From positions 310,001 to 374,000 of the forward strand of contig CP047918.1 of NCBI GenBank assembly GCA_010202265.1: a DNA stretch of 64,000 nt, read 5' to 3'. The notes below the pieces were generated by a model. That model did no database searches and was not told the DNA's origin. It saw only the letters and a list, made by a program, of their open reading frames with translations. Every line of letters begins with the position of its first letter. Positions within the stretch are counted from its first letter, which is position 1. This DNA comes from Candidatus Saccharibacteria bacterium oral taxon 955 (GTDB lineage: Bacteria; Patescibacteriota; Saccharimonadia; Saccharimonadales; Saccharimonadaceae). Positions 23,722-33,462 of this stretch are shown here, piece by piece. The position numbers were made by a program, and so were the translations under genes.

Positions 23722-25689
23722 TTATTCTGCACGCAGATCTTCAATTGGCGGTCTGAGTACGTTGCGTAGCAGAGGCTGGATTGAGGCTAGGATACAGACT
23801 GCCGGAATAGTGATAAATATGAGACCCAGTAGTGGCGACGATAGGTCAAATAGTGTAAACGAAGTATCAGCCGAGCTGCCGAGTCCAAATGACGTATGAG
23901 CTATTGACGTAAGATGGTTTTTGTTTAATAAATCTATGGTAAATGATACGAAAATAGCTATGATAAACGAAACAGTGGATATTATAAATCCTACAATTAA
24001 GGCATATACCAGGTAAATGGCGGCGACATCTAGTCGACGTGCTCCCATCGCTCTATACACAGCAGTTTCTTTGCGACTGTCGGACATTAGGCGGGATATC
24101 ATAAGCCAAATGATGAAAATAGAGAACGCGATAACTGTTGGTGTGGCATATGTCATGAGCTTATTAAATAACTTCCCTACCTCGTCAAGAATTAAATAGT
24201 TAGAGCCGTGGGGTGCGGCGGTGTATAATTTTTTGCATTTAGTTTCACTCGATGGGCAGGTTTCATTATCCATAAAGTCGCGTGCTTTTGTCACCGATGA
24301 GAATGCGACAACTCGTGGCGAGAGCGACTCTAGGGCTGATAGGTACTCTGGACTTCCAGATCGTGGTGATTCAATGTTCGGTTTTAGCTCGTTCGGCAAC
24401 TTGTCAAAAAGTTGTAGAGGGATTATGGCGCTAGTGAGGTCGGTTTGGTAAGATAGCAGATTTTTTAAATACGATGATGCGCTTTTATGGAATTCGTCGT
24501 ATGGCTGTAGGTCGATGAAGCCTACGATTTGATAAGTAAGTACCTTGTGAGAGGGTTCTTTAAACTCGCCAAGTTTTTTCTGAGTGTTGATTTTTTTATT
24601 TTCGGTATCCTTTTCAGTTTGGGTTATCGTGTCGTGCTTGACTGTGATCTCTCCGCAGGCCGTTGACGGATGTTCATATATAAGAGAAGGTTTGCTGTAA
24701 TTCTTGTCGTCTTTATGTAATTTTATATCTGCGTAGTCACGCTGGATCTTGGCAAGCATCGTCTGCTCAGTTTGATTCCTATAACAGGTTTGGTAGGTGT
24801 ATCCACTAAGTTCTTGGCGTATTTTTTCTAGCCAGACACGTCGATCCTGATCGTGTTTTGGCTCATCGCCAATACCTTTGTGTTTGCCAAACAATGTAGC
24901 CGCCTCTTTGGTGGTAATGATAACCGGTATACCTTTTAGATTAGACGTGTCCTTATAGGTTATATATCGATTGACTAGCGACAAGTCTCGAACCTCGTAC
25001 ATACTATTATTGACGGCATTTGTAGCGTATCCATATGATGACATATCACCTGACTTGAGTGACGCGTCAGAAAAGTTCTCCTTGCCATTAGTGATCAGTA
25101 GTTGATTTGGAATTGACGGTAGAGGATATTTGCCCAAGGCGTAATAGCCGCTTCCTCCGTATAGGCTAGCCTTCTCTTTTAGGTTGCCAAGGCTATTTTT
25201 TGCAGTCTTGCTGTATTTGATGAGTTGAGATTTCTCAAACTCTGCCAATAGCGAAGAGCTGGTGTTTAGCTGGTATCGTAAGTCGGTTGGTGTGTTTGGG
25301 TCGGCGAAAACGTCGGGTTTCAGGAGGCTATCGTTCGGGTCTGGTTCTACACATGTGAGTCTTAGCCTGGTGCATTTTTCTTTTAGAGTCTTGTAGTGAT
25401 TTAGTTCATATTCACGCGCTGTCTTGATGTTTTCTGCTGTCAGATGAGAGGGGTCGTAGCCAGCTACTGCTCCTCCTGGTATTACGGGTTGGACTTCGAC
25501 AAGGTATTGATTGTTGTTGACGGCTTTTACTAGTGCAACGGTGCTTTTTTCTGCGGCGGTAAATATGATAACGCCCGAAATCAGTACGGCAAACAGGGTA
25601 CTTGAGATGGCTATGGTGGCTAGCAGAGCCCCGCGTTTCGACCGAAGTTTTGTGCGCGCAAGCATAACTGCGTAGCGTGCCCTTATCAT
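23722..25689 (-). CDS. MacB/FtsX-type ABC transporter permease
   Basis: 655 residues. One N-terminal helix (about 22-46), an extracytoplasmic domain of roughly 440 residues with several cysteines, and three C-terminal helices with the FtsX-like SRLMSDSRKETAVYRAMGA segment. This 1+3 layout marks the MacB/LolE type VII superfamily, which transmits mechanical force rather than passing substrate through the membrane; roles include peptide or lipoprotein export and envelope signalling. It overlaps the ATPase gene by 4 bases (ATGA). The extracytoplasmic cysteines may form disulphides. Confidence 0.85.
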   Translation of the reverse strand: MIRARYAVMLARTKLRSKRGALLATIAISSTLFAVLISGVIIFTAAEKSTVALVKAVNNNQYLVEVQPVIPGGAVAGYDPSHLTAENIKTAREYELNHYKTLKEKCTRLRLTCVEPDPNDSLLKPDVFADPNTPTDLRYQLNTSSSLLAEFEKSQLIKYSKTAKNSLGNLKEKASLYGGSGYYALGKYPLPSIPNQLLITNGKENFSDASLKSGDMSSYGYATNAVNNSMYEVRDLSLVNRYITYKDTSNLKGIPVIITTKEAATLFGKHKGIGDEPKHDQDRRVWLEKIRQELSGYTYQTCYRNQTEQTMLAKIQRDYADIKLHKDDKNYSKPSLIYEHPSTACGEITVKHDTITQTEKDTENKKINTQKKLGEFKEPSHKVLTYQIVGFIDLQPYDEFHKSASSYLKNLLSYQTDLTSAIIPLQLFDKLPNELKPNIESPRSGSPEYLSALESLSPRVVAFSSVTKARDFMDNETCPSSETKCKKLYTAAPHGSNYLILDEVGKLFNKLMTYATPTVIAFSIFIIWLMISRLMSDSRKETAVYRAMGARRLDVAAIYLVYALIVGFIISTVSFIIAIFVSFTIDLLNKNHLTSIAHTSFGLGSSADTSFTLFDLSSPLLGLIFITIPAVCILASIQPLLRNVLRPPIEDLRAE

Positions 25690-26384
25690 ACGATTTCTCC
25701 GTCTTTTAGAGTGATTATACGATCTGCTCGAGAAGCGATATCTAGGTTGTGTGTGACCACTACGACTGTGGTACCGTGATCGTCTCGAATTTGCCTGAAT
25801 AGATCAATGATGGATTCGCTGTTTTCTGTATCTAGGTTGCCGGTTGGCTCATCTGCCAAGATGATAGAGGGGTTATTCATGAGCGCACGCGCTATTGCTG
25901 CTCGTTGAATTTGTCCTCCTGAAAGTTGACTCGGAAGATGTGACGCCCTATCGGCTAGAGATACCTTCGATAGTAGCTCAGTAACTCTTTTGTCAATCTC
26001 CTCTGGACTCTTCCTAGAGAACATAGCAGGTACGGCTAAGTTATCCTTGAGGGAGAGGAATGGTTGTAGATAAAAGGATTGAAAAACAAAACCAATAGTA
26101 CGATTTCTGAGTTCGCTAAGCTTTTTGTCGCTCATGTTATTAACTCTTTGGTCATCTATATAGATATTGCCACTACTAGGAACATCTAGACAGCCCAGCA
26201 AGTGTAGTAGCGTACTCTTTCCGCTACCGCTTGGTCCAACGATCGCTACAACTTCCCTGCGATATATCGTGAGGGAGATGTTTTTTATTGCTACAACGTC
26301 ATCTGCATTAGTTTTGTAGGTGCGGGTGACGTTTTCGAGACGTAAAATGTGTCTCCTTGATGCTGTTTCGACGGCGGACTCCAT
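25686..26384 (-). CDS. ABC transporter ATPase (MacB/LolD-like)
   Basis: 232 residues: Walker A GPSGSGKST (residues 50-58), Q-loop QSFYLQP, signature LSGGQIQR, Walker B IILADEPT, D-loop SALD-equivalent NLDT and H-loop VVVTHN. It powers the overlapping permease. An extended -10 (TGCTAAAAT, box 26391-26396) ends 6 bases before ATG 26384, so the operon's mRNA is leaderless. Confidence 0.92.
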   Translation of the reverse strand: MESAVETASRRHILRLENVTRTYKTNADDVVAIKNISLTIYRREVVAIVGPSGSGKSTLLHLLGCLDVPSSGNIYIDDQRVNNMSDKKLSELRNRTIGFVFQSFYLQPFLSLKDNLAVPAMFSRKSPEEIDKRVTELLSKVSLADRASHLPSQLSGGQIQRAAIARALMNNPSIILADEPTGNLDTENSESIIDLFRQIRDDHGTTVVVVTHNLDIASRADRIITLKDGEIV

Positions 26385-26611
26385 GGGGTTATTTTAGCAT
26401 AAGTATTATATGAGTAGTTTAGACGAAATTGTCTATAGTTCGGGAGTTTTTGTCACGAGCTCACTTCTAGACCTCTCATGACGTTTTTTACAAATGCTGC
26501 AAAAATAACAGGTCTTACCGTCCTCATACACGCGCTCAAATGCCTATACGTGACAGTTTGTGCAATACTGATGGTAGGTGTCGTCGTTTTTCTAGTTGAA
26601 GTTAAGTTTCA

Positions 26612-27028
26612 TCAAGTATTTATCGATTGGTCTTGTTTTGTTTCTAAGTTGTCGGCGTCGAATTTCTTGATGATCTCAATCAAACGACGAGGCGTGATCT
26701 CGGCTTTGATCAGATAGGCGTCGACGTTGTGTTGCATGGCGATGCGACTTTCGGCGTCTTGATCAAAGTTTGTCATGACGACGATACGGGTGTTAGGAAT
26801 TTTGTTTTGGCTATTGTCTCTCAGGGCTTTTAGTATCTCTGACCCTCTCATTTCCGGGAGCATGATATCAAGTAGAATTAGGTCATAGGGTTTGTTTGTG
26901 GCGGCGACAAAGCCGTCGTGACCATCTACTACCCAGTCGACGGTGTAGCCTTCGCGCTGGAGACTACGGACATACATTTCCCCGATAAATCGATCATCTT
27001 CGATAACTAGTATTTTCTTGATTGCCAT
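26612..27028 (-). CDS. Single-domain response regulator
   Basis: 138 residues, receiver domain only: acidic pair Asp11/Asp12, phospho-acceptor Asp54 (LILLDIMLPE), Thr in VVMTNF and Lys in YLIKAE. There is no output domain, so it acts by protein contact. AGGAGC Shine-Dalgarno before ATG 27028. It follows the histidine kinase gene by 7 bases and is its likely partner. The 227 bases between it and the ABC ATPase hold no supported gene. Confidence 0.88.
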   Translation of the reverse strand: MAIKKILVIEDDRFIGEMYVRSLQREGYTVDWVVDGHDGFVAATNKPYDLILLDIMLPEMRGSEILKALRDNSQNKIPNTRIVVMTNFDQDAESRIAMQHNVDAYLIKAEITPRRLIEIIKKFDADNLETKQDQSINT

Positions 27029-27035
27029 ACAGCTC

Positions 27036-28598
27036 CTATCCTGAGTATTTTGAATGATTTTTGATCCAGCTGTCGCTCGACGAGATTAGTCCGTCGTTTG
27101 TGTAATCATTTGCCTGGAGCTTATCGGCCACGCTGGCATAAGTCAGGACGGTGAATGAGAATGTCGAGCCAACGCCTTCAGTGCTGGTTACCCCTATTTT
27201 ACCACCATGGCTCTCGATAATAGCCTTGCAGATGTAGAGGCCTATGCCTGTACCGGCGACAGTCTCGCGTGAGCGATGGCTGCGATAGAATTTGTGAAAT
27301 AGATTACTGACAACATTGGCAGGGATGCCGATGCCATGGTCGATGACGTCTACTCTGACATAGTCGCCTTCAACACTGGCGGTGACCGACACTGTTCCGT
27401 CTTCGTTTGAGTATTTTAGGGCGTTGTCAATTAGGTTTGACAGCACTTCACTGAGGCTGGATCGGTCGGCGGCGATTGTTGGTAGATTCGGAGGAATTGA
27501 AATGTTTAGTCGGCGATGTTGGGTGCTGGCACGTAGTTGCATGTCATCACGAATAGTGTCGTATATTGCTAGCAGAGAGTCCTCAGCGAGGTTGATCTTG
27601 AGGTGATGACGGTCAAACCGACTAGCATTTAGGATGTTGTTGATATATCCCGATAAGCGGTTAGCGCTAACGATGAGACGACTAAATAGTTCTTTTTGGT
27701 CTGGCGCGAGTTGTCCTTCGAGCTCTACGTCGAGAACGTCTAGGTAACCACGAATTACGGTGATCGGACCGCGTAGTTCGTGTGCCGCAAATGATATAAA
27801 GTCGAGATCCTCGTCCTCCTGTTGGTACATATTTGTCGCGTCGTAGGTGACAAGTACGACTTCAGCGGCACTGCCTTTTTCGTAATTGGCGGTCACGTTA
27901 AATATACGCCTACCCTCCTCACCGACTATACGGTCTGGAACGCGTAGCCACGACTGCTCGGCGTGTACGGCTGAATCGCGACAAGTTGCCAGCCAGTCGT
28001 CAAATGCGCTTTCTCGCTCAAACAGCAGATCTAACTGTAGTGTATCTGAGGTGTCCTTTTTGACGGGTGCAGAGTTATTGGCGTATACAATTTTACCACT
28101 TGCATTCATGATGATGATGCCGGCATTTGTCTGGTTTAAGGCGGTAGCTAGGCGGTGTGACTCTTCTGAGTTTGGACTATTTTCGAATTCGGGTTGGGGT
28201 TGACTCTTTTCAGCGCTTGTTTCGTAAATATATTGAAGTACGGGGCGAAATCCGTTTTTTCGGTAGCGTTCAATGTTTGGATTTGCGAGTGGATGGGTTG
28301 GCTTCTGGCCGGCTGATGTTGTGATTGCCATAGCGAGGTCGCGTAGTGGCGCAAGCAGTAGATCGATGATGACGTAATTGAGGAGTGTCGTTGTCACAAG
28401 TGTAGCAAACATAGTGATCCAGAATGACTCCTTTTCTGGCGAGATACCACCGACAAGTAGAGCAAAACCGATCACTAGTGTAACGAGTATCTCCATGAGG
28501 GTCGTCGTGATCATCGCCGAGCGATGGTAGCGTTTCCAGTAGTCGCGAATCTGCGGTTCTGGCCTCTTGGTCTCTTTTGACTTTTTTTCTACTGCCAT
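27036..28598 (-). CDS. Membrane sensor histidine kinase (PAS, HisKA, HATPase)
   Basis: 520 residues: two helices (29-50, 58-82) with almost no periplasmic loop, a PAS-like domain (about 148-258), HisKA with FISFAAHELRGP (His273) and an ATPase domain with LIDNALKYSNEDG, DHGIGIP and GTGIGLYIC. The tiny external loop implies sensing in or near the membrane, or through PAS. GGGGGAG Shine-Dalgarno before the ATG, overlapping the end of the DUF3048 gene by 10 bases, so DUF3048 protein, kinase and regulator form one operon. Confidence 0.9.
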   Translation of the reverse strand: MAVEKKSKETKRPEPQIRDYWKRYHRSAMITTTLMEILVTLVIGFALLVGGISPEKESFWITMFATLVTTTLLNYVIIDLLLAPLRDLAMAITTSAGQKPTHPLANPNIERYRKNGFRPVLQYIYETSAEKSQPQPEFENSPNSEESHRLATALNQTNAGIIIMNASGKIVYANNSAPVKKDTSDTLQLDLLFERESAFDDWLATCRDSAVHAEQSWLRVPDRIVGEEGRRIFNVTANYEKGSAAEVVLVTYDATNMYQQEDEDLDFISFAAHELRGPITVIRGYLDVLDVELEGQLAPDQKELFSRLIVSANRLSGYINNILNASRFDRHHLKINLAEDSLLAIYDTIRDDMQLRASTQHRRLNISIPPNLPTIAADRSSLSEVLSNLIDNALKYSNEDGTVSVTASVEGDYVRVDVIDHGIGIPANVVSNLFHKFYRSHRSRETVAGTGIGLYICKAIIESHGGKIGVTSTEGVGSTFSFTVLTYASVADKLQANDYTNDGLISSSDSWIKNHSKYSG

Positions 28599-29701
28599 GA
28601 CACTCCCCCATGGCTATTTGGTATGGCGGTTATCCAGGTTTGACCGCGATTTAATGGTACTTCTTTGCCATTTCCGTCGATAAACTGCAATGGATCGTTT
28701 CGGCTGTTTTTACGCCAAGTTACTTCGTTGGCTATGCCGTTTTGAAAGATGACAGCGCTTCCTGCTCCGCTAGTGGTTATACTTTCACGCCAGCCGTCTT
28801 CCATGACATGGGCCATGTCGACTTTCATGGCGATGACGACTTTCGGTGTGATACGACCCTCCTCGCGGTCGTCAGATGGGGCACCTCCGATACTACGGAG
28901 GTAGCTATTGGATGCCTTGTCGTAGTCGTAGTGGGTGTTGTAGAGTGCGCCTGAGATAGTCATATTTATACTGGTGGCGTTTGGAGCCTCGTGTGGCTTG
29001 TCATCGGTGCGTGCAAATCCGTTAAATTTTGATTCGACATAGCCTTTGGATCGGTTGATAGCGTCGAGGCGCTCAAAGTTGGTGTATACATTGTGCGGGG
29101 CGTAGCGATCACGTGCTCGCCAGTATGAACCGCTATTAAAGAATTGATCAATATCGCGGTAATTACCGTTACGGACCTCAGCTAGCGCGGCCGCACTACC
29201 GCCGATGTGGGCGATACTAGCATTATATGGTGCTGCCCAGTCGACATAATACATACGTACGCTCCGGACTGGTCCGATCAAACCGGGTTTGGCCTCTTGG
29301 TATAGTGCGAGGAATCGTGTGATTCCACCTTCGGCGATTGCTTCGTAGACAATGCCAGCTTGCTTGATCCCGCTTTGCGGGCGTGCGTCGGGACTGTTCT
29401 CGATCATAATCGCTGTTACCGCCTGTTTTGTAGCGGCTTCGTCGGCGACTTTTACTCCAGTGAGTGGCGAATAATGTACGACTGGAGCTGGTGGTCGTTT
29501 GGTTATTTTGATCGGTGGTATATCGATAGTTTTTTGCGGATTTGCTACATATATAACGGCAACAATTATCAAGGCGATGACAATAACCCCCGCCCCAGCG
29601 ATCGCATAGGTGCGATGTGGATGGCGGTGCATCCAGTTGCGCACACGCGATAGCAGTTGGTGCGGTTTTTTTGGTGGGTGTGACATGGTATCTTTTTTCA
29701 T
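28589..29701 (-). CDS. DUF3048 (YerB-like) membrane-anchored protein
   Basis: 370 residues with one N-terminal helix (about 32-52) and a large extracytoplasmic domain. DUF3048 features: PLTGVKV at the domain start, AIMIENSPDARPQSGI, AGIVYEAIAEGGITRF and GPVRSVRMYYVDW. Molecular function of the family is not established. First gene of an operon with a histidine kinase and response regulator, suggesting it may take part in envelope sensing. ATG 29701 follows a TACAAT box by 10 bases. Confidence 0.85.
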   Translation of the reverse strand: MKKDTMSHPPKKPHQLLSRVRNWMHRHPHRTYAIAGAGVIVIALIIVAVIYVANPQKTIDIPPIKITKRPPAPVVHYSPLTGVKVADEAATKQAVTAIMIENSPDARPQSGIKQAGIVYEAIAEGGITRFLALYQEAKPGLIGPVRSVRMYYVDWAAPYNASIAHIGGSAAALAEVRNGNYRDIDQFFNSGSYWRARDRYAPHNVYTNFERLDAINRSKGYVESKFNGFARTDDKPHEAPNATSINMTISGALYNTHYDYDKASNSYLRSIGGAPSDDREEGRITPKVVIAMKVDMAHVMEDGWRESITTSGAGSAVIFQNGIANEVTWRKNSRNDPLQFIDGNGKEVPLNRGQTWITAIPNSHGGVSWQ

Positions 29702-29826
29702 GCTTATGGCTATTGTATCAAGATTGTGTCATAGGAGCTAGTCATGACTAGACGGTTTGATGAAATTATGCTATGGTACACGATGCGAAGCAAGTTGCTT
29801 TGCACCTTTAGAGAAAGGGCATGTAG

Positions 29827-30768
29827 ATGCAATCCGTAACCGTCACACCAGAGATGTGGTATTGCGATAGTCTTTCTGCGGACGAGCCAGGACAAAAAGA
29901 TGGCGGACTGGCCGATATCGATCTATTGAAAAAAGCAGGCTTCACCGCCGCCTACGAGAGACTATCAAGCCCAAGCCTCGCGACGTTGAATCGCTGCAGG
30001 GGCCAGTACCTCGAGCTGACTGACGATGTATCTCGCGTATTCTTCAGCAACACATCATGTGGTGCTTCATACGCCAGCTGCTGGGCACCAATTGACAAAA
30101 GCGTCCCCAGGGGTGGCGCGATTCCGCGAAGTGTTGCTGAGTCGGTAGTCAGGGCCAGGGCTTCTGGCTTATTTAGGGGGTTCATGGTTGCCTCATATCA
30201 GCGGACAATCGGCCGCGATAACGAGGGCCATAAGGAGTGGGCCGTAGTTGGTTATCTCTCTGATGAGGGTAACGAACATCGCTTCCTTATCGCCTATTGG
30301 GCTAAGCAGGGCGTCACCCCACCTAGCTTGGGTATTATCCGGGCTCTGGCCCAAGAAGAGCAGGACCGCAAGAGCCTGAAGGATGAGAGAGATTGTCTCG
30401 AAGAGTCACTGGAATCAGCGCTTGAAGCCAACAGACGTAGGCGTCAATATGGCGTCTATAGGCTGCGCTGGTTTGGAGTCTTCGGGCTCGTCGCGTTGGC
30501 TGGGGCGCTGTCATTTGCGCCGCCCTGGATATCATGGATGTCCGGGGCTATGATTGTGGGCATGGTGGCCACTGGCTTCATGTCGTTCTTGTTGTCCATG
30601 GACGATTATGTTGGCCTCGGCCTATTCGGTCTGTGGAGACGGGCCGTACTGACGGATGACGAATACCACTATAGGAGGAGGGTGATCCGTATAGGAGTAC
30701 CCCGAAAGACAATCAGGGGCTATCGTCACAGATTGAAAGAGATAGACCAGCAGATTGATCGTTTCTGA
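29827..30768 (+). CDS. Unknown membrane protein with coiled coil
   Basis: Unrecognised, 313 residues. A soluble N-terminal domain of about 170 residues, a strongly charged coiled coil (about 173-205), two helices (215-232, 238-257) and a basic C-terminal tail (YHYRRRVIRIG). GAAAGGG Shine-Dalgarno 7 bases before the ATG, and a strong terminator after. It resembles the other stand-alone accessory genes here that have Shine-Dalgarno starts and own terminators. Confidence 0.6.
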   Translation: MQSVTVTPEMWYCDSLSADEPGQKDGGLADIDLLKKAGFTAAYERLSSPSLATLNRCRGQYLELTDDVSRVFFSNTSCGASYASCWAPIDKSVPRGGAIPRSVAESVVRARASGLFRGFMVASYQRTIGRDNEGHKEWAVVGYLSDEGNEHRFLIAYWAKQGVTPPSLGIIRALAQEEQDRKSLKDERDCLEESLESALEANRRRRQYGVYRLRWFGVFGLVALAGALSFAPPWISWMSGAMIVGMVATGFMSFLLSMDDYVGLGLFGLWRRAVLTDDEYHYRRRVIRIGVPRKTIRGYRHRLKEIDQQIDRF

Positions 30769-30832
30769 GATTCCTTTCTCGCTTCTTGAGTGGTGTCACG
30801 ATACGTGACGTCCTCAGGGGGCAAAACCAAGT

Positions 30833-30862
30833 CCCCCGACTTTTATCGGTCGGGGGCTTTTC
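30833..30862 (+). terminator. Strong intrinsic terminator
   Basis: 8-bp GC-rich stem (cccccgac 30833-30840 with gtcggggg 30849-30856), 8-base loop, then CTTTTC. It separates the + gene from convergent gltX. Confidence 0.85.
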
Positions 30863-30883
30863 ATATGGTTCTAGAGAACTAGA

Positions 30884-32302
30884 TTAGAGGATGTTTTGTA
30901 GGCGTGTTAGTGTCGTTTCTTTGCCAAGTAGGGCTAAGGTGTCATTTAGCTGAGGACTAAATGGTGCCCAGGTCGTAACGATACGGATGAGGCTAAATAG
31001 CACACCCGGTTTTTGACCCGTACGTTCCAGCAGATCGTTGAGCGATGCTTGAATTGAGTCTGAGCTCCAGTCGTCGAGTTTTTCGAAAGCGTCTTTGGTT
31101 ATTTTTAGTAGATTAGAAATTTCTTCTGGTGATAATTTTTTGAGTTGCTTGTTGCTGGTGATAAGTGTGCTGTCTGGTGTTGGCTCCTCAAAGAAATAGC
31201 TGGTTAGAGTTGGTAGGTCTTTGAGGGTTTTTAGGCGGTCCTGAGCCAGAGCGAGGACTTGCTTGCGGTAGGTTTCGGTGGCTTTTTTGGCGCTCTCACT
31301 CCAAAATGATTCAACTCGTATCGCTAGTTCATCAATTGATAGCTCACGGATGAAATGGCCGTTCATCCAGAGCAGACGCTTTTCATCAAATCTAGCACCA
31401 CTGCGTTGGATGCGGTTGAGGCTAAACTTTTCGATTAGTTCTGCCTCCGTGAAAACCTCTTGCTCTGTGCCGTCATTCCAGCCGAGTGTGGCGATAAAAC
31501 TCATCATGGCCTTTGGCAGATAGCCGTCACGAATATAATCTAGAACGTCTTTTGCGCCATCACGTTTACCAAGTTTTTTGTTGCCCTGTTCGTTCATGAT
31601 ATGTGGCATATGAGCAAAAATCGGTCGATCGATACCCAGAGCTTCGTAGAGCGCCAGATAATTTGGCATGCTTGATATAAATTCTTGTCCGCGGATTACG
31701 TGGGTGATCTCCATCTCGGCGTCGTCGATGATATGAGCGAAGTTGTAGGTCGGATAGCCGTCTGATTTGATGAGAATTATGTCGTCAATGACGTCTGGAC
31801 TGGTCGTGATATCGCCCATAACCTCGTCATGATAGGTGTAGCTCTTTGGTGAAGATTTAAACCTCAGCGGTTGTGTGCCGTCCCAAGCTGGTGGATTTTC
31901 GGGGCGATGGTCTCGGTATAGAAAGGCTTTTTTGTTTGCCTGTGCCTGCTCTCGAAAGGCCTGAACTTCTTCGGGTGTATACGGGTCGGCATAAGCCAGT
32001 CCGCTATCGATAAGTTTTTGGGCCCATTTTTTGTAGCTGTTGAGTCGCTCGCTCTGGACGTATGGCCCAAATGGTCCGCCGATATCTGGACCTTCATCGT
32101 AGTTTATGCCAATAGTTTTTAGGCTAGCGATCAAATGCTCTTTGCTGCCCGGAACTAGACGCTTTCGATCGGTATCTTCTAGTCGTAGCACAAAAGTGCC
32201 ACCAGCCTGACGTGCCACTAAATAAGCAAAAAGAGCGGTGCGAATACCGCCAACGTGTAAAAAGCCGGTAGGGCTTGGAGCGAAACGAGTACGAACATTC
32301 AT
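30884..32302 (-). CDS. gltX: Glutamyl-tRNA synthetase
   Basis: Class I synthetase charging tRNA-Glu (and possibly tRNA-Gln, to be amidated). About 472 residues: RFAPSPTGFLHVGG is the HIGH motif region (residues 6-19) and KKLGKRDG near residue 243 is the KMSKS-equivalent loop. Anticodon-binding helical domain follows. ATG 32302 is preferred over TTG 32308: a TATACT box (32310-32315) ends 7 bases before it, giving a leaderless mRNA. Confidence 0.95.
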   Translation of the reverse strand: MNVRTRFAPSPTGFLHVGGIRTALFAYLVARQAGGTFVLRLEDTDRKRLVPGSKEHLIASLKTIGINYDEGPDIGGPFGPYVQSERLNSYKKWAQKLIDSGLAYADPYTPEEVQAFREQAQANKKAFLYRDHRPENPPAWDGTQPLRFKSSPKSYTYHDEVMGDITTSPDVIDDIILIKSDGYPTYNFAHIIDDAEMEITHVIRGQEFISSMPNYLALYEALGIDRPIFAHMPHIMNEQGNKKLGKRDGAKDVLDYIRDGYLPKAMMSFIATLGWNDGTEQEVFTEAELIEKFSLNRIQRSGARFDEKRLLWMNGHFIRELSIDELAIRVESFWSESAKKATETYRKQVLALAQDRLKTLKDLPTLTSYFFEEPTPDSTLITSNKQLKKLSPEEISNLLKITKDAFEKLDDWSSDSIQASLNDLLERTGQKPGVLFSLIRIVTTWAPFSPQLNDTLALLGKETTLTRLQNIL

Positions 32303-32381
32303 GACCAACAGTATAACAGATGTAAGCTAGTCAATTCCAGACTACCTAAAAGGATGTTTTTGGCTTATTGGCTAGTAGCTG

Positions 32382-33347
32382 CTATAGACTGGTTGCGATA
32401 CGCTGAATTTGGTCACCAGAAAGCGTTGCGTTGCCGGATATAGTGTAGAGGATTCCATTGTTGACCCAAACAGCATTGCTACCGTAGGCATAGATAGTTA
32501 GGCCGCCGGTCGTAGTTGTTGTGTAGTTTTTACCAGCTTGTGGTGAGACGTAATTTTCGAGAACAGCACTAGAGTCCCAGTCTGATCGAGTCTGTGATAG
32601 CGTAAAGTTTTGTGGTCCACCGTTGGCGGCGAATTTCATGGTAACGCTCCCTTGCTGGTATGTAATGGGGCCGTTTAGGCTATAGCCACTTGGTTGGTAG
32701 CTGGGGTACGAGGCACTAATGCCAGCTTGTGAGGCTGCTACGCGAGTCGATAAGGCTGGCATGTTTAGATATGTTAGATAACCTCCGAGCACGAGGATGG
32801 CTAGCGAGGCTGAAGCAATACTCAAAAACCTACCAATTGAACGGTGTTTTTTGGCTGGTTTGATGTCTTTTTTGAGGGACTTTGGCTGCATTTTAGCACT
32901 TGCTTGGCTGATAGCCTCTTGTTTGAGTACTTGTGAAGGCTTGACCATACGCTCCACTGGTCGCTTGGCGGACATCCGGATACTGGCGCGTTCAGCTAGA
33001 TGGTGCTTGGTAGGAGCAAGGTCTACGGCGACGGGAGTGATCTGCTTGGGCGTGGGTTTTGTGAAGTGGGTGATTTGCTCGCTCTGAGTAGCGGCAGGAG
33101 CTCGCACTGGTTTTGGACGGGTGATGATGGTAGGGTTTGCGGTTTGATTGGTAGCCTTTGGGGCGGGTTCTTTCGCTTCACGACGAACATATTTTCGATT
33201 AAGTGTTTTTGAGCGTTGTGGCTGAGCGTGCATATGGCGCGCATTGTGCTGTCGTGGTGCAGTGGTGTTACCCCGCTCTACACGCAGTGGCATGCCCGTC
33301 TGTGCGTCATAGACGGTGCCATTTACTGATATAGTTTGTTTGGTCAT
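32382..33347 (-). CDS. Membrane-anchored protein with DUF4367-like extracytoplasmic domain
   Basis: 321 residues: a long basic, disordered cytoplasmic part (1-170, rich in Pro, Lys, Gln), one helix (about 173-194) and an external domain (215-321) resembling DUF4367 (YQPSGYSLNGPITYQQG, GLTIYAYGSNAVWVNNG). Such domains recur in envelope proteins and anti-sigma-like regulators; the function here is unknown. AGGGGAGA Shine-Dalgarno before ATG 33347. The basic N-terminal part could bind nucleic acid or acidic partners. Confidence 0.65.
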   Translation of the reverse strand: MTKQTISVNGTVYDAQTGMPLRVERGNTTAPRQHNARHMHAQPQRSKTLNRKYVRREAKEPAPKATNQTANPTIITRPKPVRAPAATQSEQITHFTKPTPKQITPVAVDLAPTKHHLAERASIRMSAKRPVERMVKPSQVLKQEAISQASAKMQPKSLKKDIKPAKKHRSIGRFLSIASASLAILVLGGYLTYLNMPALSTRVAASQAGISASYPSYQPSGYSLNGPITYQQGSVTMKFAANGGPQNFTLSQTRSDWDSSAVLENYVSPQAGKNYTTTTTGGLTIYAYGSNAVWVNNGILYTISGNATLSGDQIQRIATSL

Positions 33348-33462
33348 GTATTTCTCCCCTGCTATAAAGAGCCTACCCTGCTCATGCTTACTTTATCATA
33401 GCTTATCACCCTCGCTGGGTGCAAGTGTTGTTTTTGGGGTCGACAAGGTATAATGTTGGTGT

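Noticed and set aside
26478..26717. 79-codon + strand frame with hydrophobic start, between ABC ATPase and response regulator
   Set aside because: It overlaps the response-regulator gene on the other strand by over 100 bases and has no promoter or Shine-Dalgarno of its own.
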